From positions 15,584,146 to 15,648,145 of the forward strand of contig CM048852.1 of the NCBI GenBank assembly GCA_026545225.1: 64,000 bases of DNA. Reading direction: 5' to 3'. Source of the stretch: Cornus controversa. Lineage: Eukaryota > Streptophyta > Magnoliopsida > Cornales > Cornaceae. Numbering within the stretch: position 1 is the first letter of the stretch; each line of letters opens with the position of its first letter. This document shows positions 58,866 through 64,000 of the stretch, piece after piece. Position numbers and translations under genes: made by a program. The notes beneath the pieces are model-generated. The model was not told the DNA's origin and did not search any database. It saw only the letters and a program-made list of their open reading frames with translations.

Positions 58866-59536
58866 CACGCGATGCCTGCACGTGAGCCGAATTAGTATTT
58901 AAATCGTTGGGCTTCCCTCTCATTTCAAAAGACCATCCTACTTCTTCTCTTCTCCGAGCGATCCAAGGCTTTCTCCGAGCATTGTCGCGCACTTGATCTA
59001 CCATCCCCGATCATCCACCGCCGTTCGACATAGTCCGAGATCGCCGCTAGCACTCGCACGCTCTTCTCTTTGCGGCTGCGAGTTGGGTTTTCATCTTTGT
59101 GTGCCGTTCATCATCTTCACCTTGAGGTAAGTAATTCATGGCTACATTTTGCGTACTTTCTCGCTATTTTTGATAGTTTTACGGCGTAATAAACATAGAC
59201 AGTTGATGTTGGGTTGGATGGGTGCATTTGCGATATTCGTAATGAGATTTTGCGGGTTTCGGGGGGTAGGAATGCACGTATGGGTGAGATATTACATTTT
59301 TTGCTTCGAATGCTTATTGTACGGTTTGCAACCACGACCCATCGTTTCGGTTGCATCCGCTCAAGTTGCCTCTTTGAGATCGAATTCTTTTGAATACATG
59401 TGTCAGCACTATGGACTAGGACCTCATTTTCATTTTTTTTTCTCTCTTCTTTTAGTTTATTCTTAGTTTAGAATTTCTCTTATTTTTTCTTGTATTTATG
59501 TAATTTTTGAAATAAAGTGCAGACTGCTCCAAGATC
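58866..59536 (+). other. Leader of the third ORF of A2
   Basis: Non-coding. It holds pyrimidine-rich tracts and possible intron ends before the ATG: gaggtaagtaattc near 59124 looks like a strong donor and 'gtgcag' at 59518-59523 a possible acceptor, with the ORF start at 59537 just after. This would give a spliced subgenomic transcript; inference only. Confidence 0.4.
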
Positions 59537-60556
59537 ATGGCGAGGGTGAAGAATGCCCCCGATTCTGTTCGAGACGTGCCCGGGCGAGCCTTCCGGTTTC
59601 GGAAGTTTCACCCGGAGCAGATTTTTGACTTGAGAGAGTTCGAGACGCGTCCCGACAGCGCATGGACTGTCGCCGAGCTCAGGAGGCGTCGCCTCGACCG
59701 ATTGTGTGTGCCTCCCACTGACGTGGCACACGAGCGCTTAGTGCAGGTCTTCTACGAGAGCATGACTTACTCCTGCACAGCGCTGGACACATTAGAGACG
59801 GTCGTGGGCACCACGACGATTACGATTACACTGAGCCAGATTGCGCAGATGCTCGGCATCCCTCACCAGCAGCCGCCAGATATGGTTGACCAGGACGGTC
59901 GACCGCTTTACAGGGCCGCCCTTCCAGCAGACTCGATACTGTTCTCCATCGTGATGGACATGTGTGGCGGGGCGTTTACCATGCCCAGTCACAATTGCAC
60001 GTCCAAATCGATGTGCCCAAGCAGATTATGGTTCCTGGACACCGTTCTCATCAAGAACGCGTGTCCCCTGCAGCACGTGGCAGAGCGCAGAGGCGACCTC
60101 CTCCGTTGCCTCTATGCTTTCCACACGGGCACGTGGTTTTCTGTCCCGTCACTGGTATGGGGGCAGATGTTCAAGGTCTGGGACGGCCTCGTCAATAAGA
60201 GGATGCGGCGAGCAGCGAGTTGGCGGCTTCTCTTTCCTTTCCTTGTCGCCGCATTTCTGAGTCGTGCCAGTATACCGGTCAGTGATACTGACGTTCAATT
60301 GGCACCGCCCGCCCGCTTCACATCTACTCAGTGGGAGCGGGTGAGGCGACACTTAGAGAGACAGGACTACCAGGGTGATCCACCAGACAATGTAGATATG
60401 GATGCCCCAGTGGAGATAGATGAGGGAGAGCCTGCCGAGGGTGCGTCAGATGATGAGGAGATGGAGGAGGAGGAGATGGATATTGCTGTAGAGCAGCATG
60501 ACATCCTAGCGACAGGCTACTCCTGCCTGGCGGTTGACATAGAGCGGCTCCAGTAG
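59537..60556 (+). CDS. Third ORF of A2: 'putative plant transposon protein'-like, 339 residues
   Basis: ATG at 59537 (MARVKNAPDSVRDVPGRAF). The region LVQVFYESMTYSCTALDTL ... TITLSQIAQMLGIPH resembles the N-terminal domain of proteins annotated 'putative plant transposon protein' that occur in or near Athila-group elements; this comes from memory. The rest (residues about 150-260) is unassigned and the end is acidic (DDEEMEEEEMDIAVE). Composition is much richer in G+C than gag and the flanks. It stops at TAG 60554-60556, but the same frame stays open to 60760 with a heptad-like QLAGIRTDISSLAQGQRV, so the TAG is probably a recent mutation. Position after pol matches the env-like slot of Athila; I see no signal peptide or membrane segment. 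Confidence 0.7.
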   Translation: MARVKNAPDSVRDVPGRAFRFRKFHPEQIFDLREFETRPDSAWTVAELRRRRLDRLCVPPTDVAHERLVQVFYESMTYSCTALDTLETVVGTTTITITLSQIAQMLGIPHQQPPDMVDQDGRPLYRAALPADSILFSIVMDMCGGAFTMPSHNCTSKSMCPSRLWFLDTVLIKNACPLQHVAERRGDLLRCLYAFHTGTWFSVPSLVWGQMFKVWDGLVNKRMRRAASWRLLFPFLVAAFLSRASIPVSDTDVQLAPPARFTSTQWERVRRHLERQDYQGDPPDNVDMDAPVEIDEGEPAEGASDDEEMEEEEMDIAVEQHDILATGYSCLAVDIERLQ

Positions 60557-60760
60557 GGTTTTGACGAGCATGTCCAGGTGACACAGAGTCAGCTGGCAGG
60601 CATTCGGACGGACATTTCATCTCTGGCACAGGGTCAGAGGGTTATTTTAGACGAGTTCCGTGCCTTCCGGCAGGACCTGCAGTTCCTGCTTGCCGGACGA
60701 GCTTCCACCTCCACCTCTACTCCCACCGAGCCACCACCACCACCACCCGCCCTCGAGTAG
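60557..60760 (+). pseudogene. C-terminal extension of the third ORF beyond the TAG
   Basis: In frame with the ORF above: GFDEHVQVTQSQLAGIR, a coiled-coil-like stretch to LQFLL, and a TSTPTEPPPPPPALE end at a TAG near 60758. It shows that the ancestral protein was about 407 residues. Confidence 0.65.
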
Positions 60761-62545
60761 CTGCTTTTATTTGTCCTTTATGCTTTACTTTCTGTATTTT
60801 TCTTTCTTTATTTTTGATAGGCCATGTTGGCCATGTTTTCTTTCTTTTTAGGAGTATTCCACATCTATGTACGCTTTGTACTGAACTCATTTTCATTTAT
60901 GGAATACATTTATCTTTTCTGTTATACCATGTGTTATCTTTCCTATCTTTATTTTTGCTTTCTGTCAATATATCTGTTCTCTATACTTTGACTATGTATG
61001 TAGTACCACTTGCCTAATTGTTATATGCGATTCAGTTGATGATTTCTGTTTATTACCGCCTGGTTTAAATTCCCAATACTGTTGAGATTGCTTCAACGCA
61101 GTATGGCGGTAATAAAGAAAGGCAGCCCCTTTACATGCTATACGTTAGCGTGCCTGGATAGTCAATATCTTATCGCATAGACCTCTTAGACAATTGGGAA
61201 ACACCAGTTCAGACCTTTAGATATGCAATGATCTTGACATTGTCCATTTGTGCATAATTATTTTATTATGCTCTTTTCATATACTTTTTGTTCCTTTTAA
61301 TGCTCGTGGTATCCAGTTAGTGTTCTGTGCAGGTTTTTCTTATTTGCAGGATGACTGCTACTGTGGAATACCATTTTTGTCGCATTCTGTAATCCCGGTA
61401 ACTTCTTTCCTTGTTCTTCTTGTCCAAACATTGAGGACAATGTTGCATATAAGTTTGGGGGTGCGGTATGCTATACCACTTGCATATGCATGCAATGTTC
61501 AGTCTTAGTATTGCGTGTCATTGTAGAGCAGTTTTCTTGATATTTTTGCGTGCTTGCTATGATGTCTTGCTTTTTAAAGGAAGTTCATTCGAATAAATGT
61601 CCGAGGTAAATGCAGCAGGTAGTTAAGAACTTTAACATTGTAAATACCCGCACTTTTGCAAGCTATATAGTAGGCTAGAACGGTCTACATTTTTGTCCAA
61701 ATATGAGCACGTATAGTTCTTGCCCTAAATTTGTCCTTAACCGCACAAATTCGCACACATGCATTTTAAATTGTGGGGTATAAGTCTGATGGAGAATTTT
61801 GTAAATTTCTATTTTTATCTGAACAACTTAGAGAATAAGTTCTTTCGGTTGTTGTAAAAAAAAAACATTATAAAATAATGCAATAAGCTTTCTCACTCAA
61901 TAAATCGGATTTCTGTGCCTCAAAGCAGGGAGTATTCGCGTATAAGTGTGCAAGGTTGAGCAATAATAAGCGGGTGGCTTGCTTAAGTTCATCGCCTTGT
62001 AAGCTCGGTTATTAAGTCCGAGGGGTGCTTCTTCACCTAATGCCCTAAAGCCAATTGGTTTGGGAGTCATTGACCCAATGCCGCTACATGGGCTTATAAG
62101 AAAGCAAAAAGAGCTAAGCATTGCACTGTCATCCGCACATGAGCAATTATGAAATTTTGTGATAATAACAGCTGTGTCGAGCGTTTGCAATGAGTTTTTC
62201 TCTTAAAAACAGATTTGTTCTTTTTCTTCTCCAACTATGACAAAAGTCACGCGTTAGAATGCATGTTCACTTTTCAAAGAGGATTTTGGGGTCGGAATTG
62301 GTATGTTTGTTCGGACTAGCCATTATGTGGGGACCGTCGTTTATTTGTAGCTTGTGAAAGTCCATTTTTGCTAATGACCACATAGTTCTGTAATACTTGT
62401 TGCATTTGCCAAATGTGAAATGAACGGATGATCACCCTTTATCTAGTTGATGACTGAGCATGATTAAACTTTTGTATAAGATAGTTAATTTTATTTTTGT
62501 AATATCGCATTGCTAAGGGACTAGCAATATGTAAGTTTGGGGGTG
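60761..62545 (+). other. 3' internal non-coding region of A2 with two PPT-like tracts
   Basis: Matches A1 1-1737 closely. It carries an internal aagtttgggggtg at 61451-61463 and the LTR-adjacent one at 62533-62545. No convincing ORF. Confidence 0.75.
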
Positions 62546-63960
62546 TGATAAGTGTTCAATTCTATGCATTTGAACCCTCTTTATTGCATATGTTAGTTCC
62601 GTTTCTACGTTTACCGAGATATGTTTACGGTATTTTTGTGTTTTTGATGTATTGCAGGTCTTGTAGTGAAAGGAGCAAACTTTGAGGCTATTTGCAGCTG
62701 AAGAACAAAAATCAGAAATGCAGCCAAAGGCATCTCGATCAATCGAGATGTTGATCTCGATCAATCGAGATCTCGATTGATCGAGATCTTATTTCAATTG
62801 ATCGAAATCTCGATCAATCGAGATCCAATCTCGATTGATCGAGATTCTGCAGAAGCCACTTGCCCACTTCCTCACCTGCTCTCCAACTTGCAACAAAATC
62901 TCCCTTTTTGCACGACTTAGGGGGATTGTCTGACTTGAACAAGACCCTTGGGGACCTTCTTGATACAAGGGATATATATATTGATATATATATATATGGT
63001 GGGCCCCAAGGTTGAAAAAGGAAGCCTTAAAGCACCAAAAAGCCACATATCTCACATATCTCTCAACACACATCAGATATCCAAGGGAGACATTCGGGAG
63101 AGGAAGAGGAGAAGCTGAACCAGACCAAGAAGCTTCACTTTCTTCATCAATGGAAGAGTGCAAGGCAACCATGAGCAACTAACTCTTCTACTAGGGTGTT
63201 GGTTTCAACCCCTAGCCATGTAAACTTGTTCATCTTTGTAGCACTTGGGATTTGTAATTAAATGTTGATTATTTAGCCTAGTGATCATGTACACTAATAC
63301 ATTTCTTTTATATATTCATATGATTTTGGTTTTATTCTTGTCTTAGAGTATAATCTTCATGTGAATGCACAACATTTGCATATTCCACAAGAAGTGCAAA
63401 TGATGGCTAGATAATGGTGTTTAAATGAATGTGTTGTGTTTGTTTGTATAAACCATGCCAAGATAAGGTAGCTTGGATGCATGTAGGTTTACTTAGAGAG
63501 TAGGGTAATTAGGTAGTTAGTTAGGTTAAAGAGCTATGCTTGTTGAAGATGGATTATGATAGGTGGACAAACACATTGATCTTTTGATATGTCATTGAGG
63601 TCACAAGCCTAATGACATTGTTAGGCATTTAATTAATGAATCTCATGCTTGCTACACTTATGAACATGTGAATGGCTAGTGGTGGAAACCAACCCTAGTT
63701 CTCTCTCCCATCCTTTACTTTTTAATTTTATTGTCATTACATTCATGTAATAGTTTATAAACAAAAATTCAAAAATCTGTTTTTAGGATTAAAGTGGAAT
63801 TAATCTTTCTTTAAGACAATTGTGACTAGTCCTCGTGGGATCGATACCCTCTATATAGAACCTTATCTACAAAGATTCCTGCTCTTGCGAGTGGTTAAAT
63901 TATATTTTGATAAAAAGGGCAAAATTAAGCTTACAATATAATCCGAGTTTAGCCACAGCA
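62546..63960 (+). repeat. 3' LTR of A2 (1415 bp)
   Basis: TGATAAGTG...CCACAGCA, 68 bp longer than the 5' LTR mainly because its near-palindromic array (62733-62844) has six motifs instead of three. The rest differs by a small number of single bases. Confidence 0.92.
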
Positions 63961-63965
63961 GTGGA

Positions 63966-64000
63966 AACATGATTGTTATGGTTACATTGAGTAAATTGTG
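63966..64000 (+). repeat. 3' LTR of element E, resumed
   Basis: aacatgattgttatggttac matches E's 5' LTR at about 45520-45550 and continues the piece broken at 52310. It runs out of the window. Confidence 0.85.

Larger units (their letters stand above)
52311..63960 (+). mobile_element. Element A2: full-length, pol-deleted Athila-like Ty3/gypsy retrotransposon
   Basis: 11,650 bp with LTRs of 1347 and 1415 bp, TSD gtgga, Asp-type PBS, gag, protease, integrase C-terminal tail, a spacer with 17 near-palindromic motifs, a G+C-rich third ORF, a 1.8-kb 3' region and a PPT. RT, RNase H and the integrase core are absent: the frame passes from protease-linked sequence (58097) to the integrase tail within about 40 bp. 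LTRs are close to 99% identical by eye outside the motif array, so it moved recently despite lacking polymerase. It carries a solo LTR in its protease gene. Confidence 0.9.

Noticed and set aside
59537..60556. Third ORF of A2 as a retroviral-type envelope
   Set aside because: It occupies the env-like position, but no signal peptide, transmembrane helix or glycoprotein-like cysteine pattern is visible.

Overview
The window is nuclear DNA from a flowering plant, almost certainly a eudicot. The evidence is a TIR-NBS-LRR immune receptor (a class absent from grasses), several lineages of plant Ty3/gypsy LTR retrotransposons, spliceosomal introns, and fragments of plant housekeeping genes. Most of the 64 kb is retrotransposon inserted into retrotransposon. 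Only one gene looks intact: a five-exon TNL receptor on the minus strand (30414-35921), which reads cleanly across four GT-AG introns to about 1203 residues.

Left part (1-22376). The 3' end of an Athila-like element (A1, 1-3099) abuts a minus-strand gag-protease relic (3263-5387). Next come broken fragments of an AMSH-type deubiquitinase gene (6501-7580). A 4081-bp tandem duplication (AMSH fragment plus an unclassified repeat 'B') follows, giving a second AMSH fragment at 11161-11661. Inside the second B copy sits element C (11951-17070), with two 399-bp LTRs, a 5-bp target-site duplication (gatgg), a PBS and a PPT. It carries a long uninterrupted ORF in which an intronless stretch of the cohesin regulator PDS5 is joined to a decayed gypsy integrase tail. 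A deleted Tekay-type chromovirus (D, 17441-20726) and a minisatellite-bearing putative LTR (21077-22376) complete this part.

Middle (22377-44515). A Tekay-type LTR (22377-27742) is split by a probable Helitron (23894-27130) carrying gene-like fragments. The TNL gene follows; its flanks hold diverged duplicated segments of the kind left by receptor-cluster evolution. A third B copy (from 40502) is broken by a minus-strand Athila-like 3' end (41622-43772) and resumes as a gag fragment.

Right part (44516-64000). A Tekay chromovirus (E) is inserted in that gag. E's 3' LTR is interrupted by a young 11.65-kb Athila-like element (A2, 52311-63960; TSD gtgga). A2 keeps gag, protease, the integrase tail and a G+C-rich third ORF but has lost reverse transcriptase, RNase H and the integrase core. 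Its protease is split by a solo LTR (56054-57560; TSD gctag). The stack therefore reads B3 > E > A2 > solo LTR.

The observations most worth following up are the PDS5-integrase chimera in element C, the arrays of near-palindromic motifs in the LTRs and spacer of the A family (with a different such motif in E), and the recently moved but polymerase-less A2. Protein assignments are by reading the translations and recalling family motifs. No database search or alignment was run, and identity estimates are by eye.
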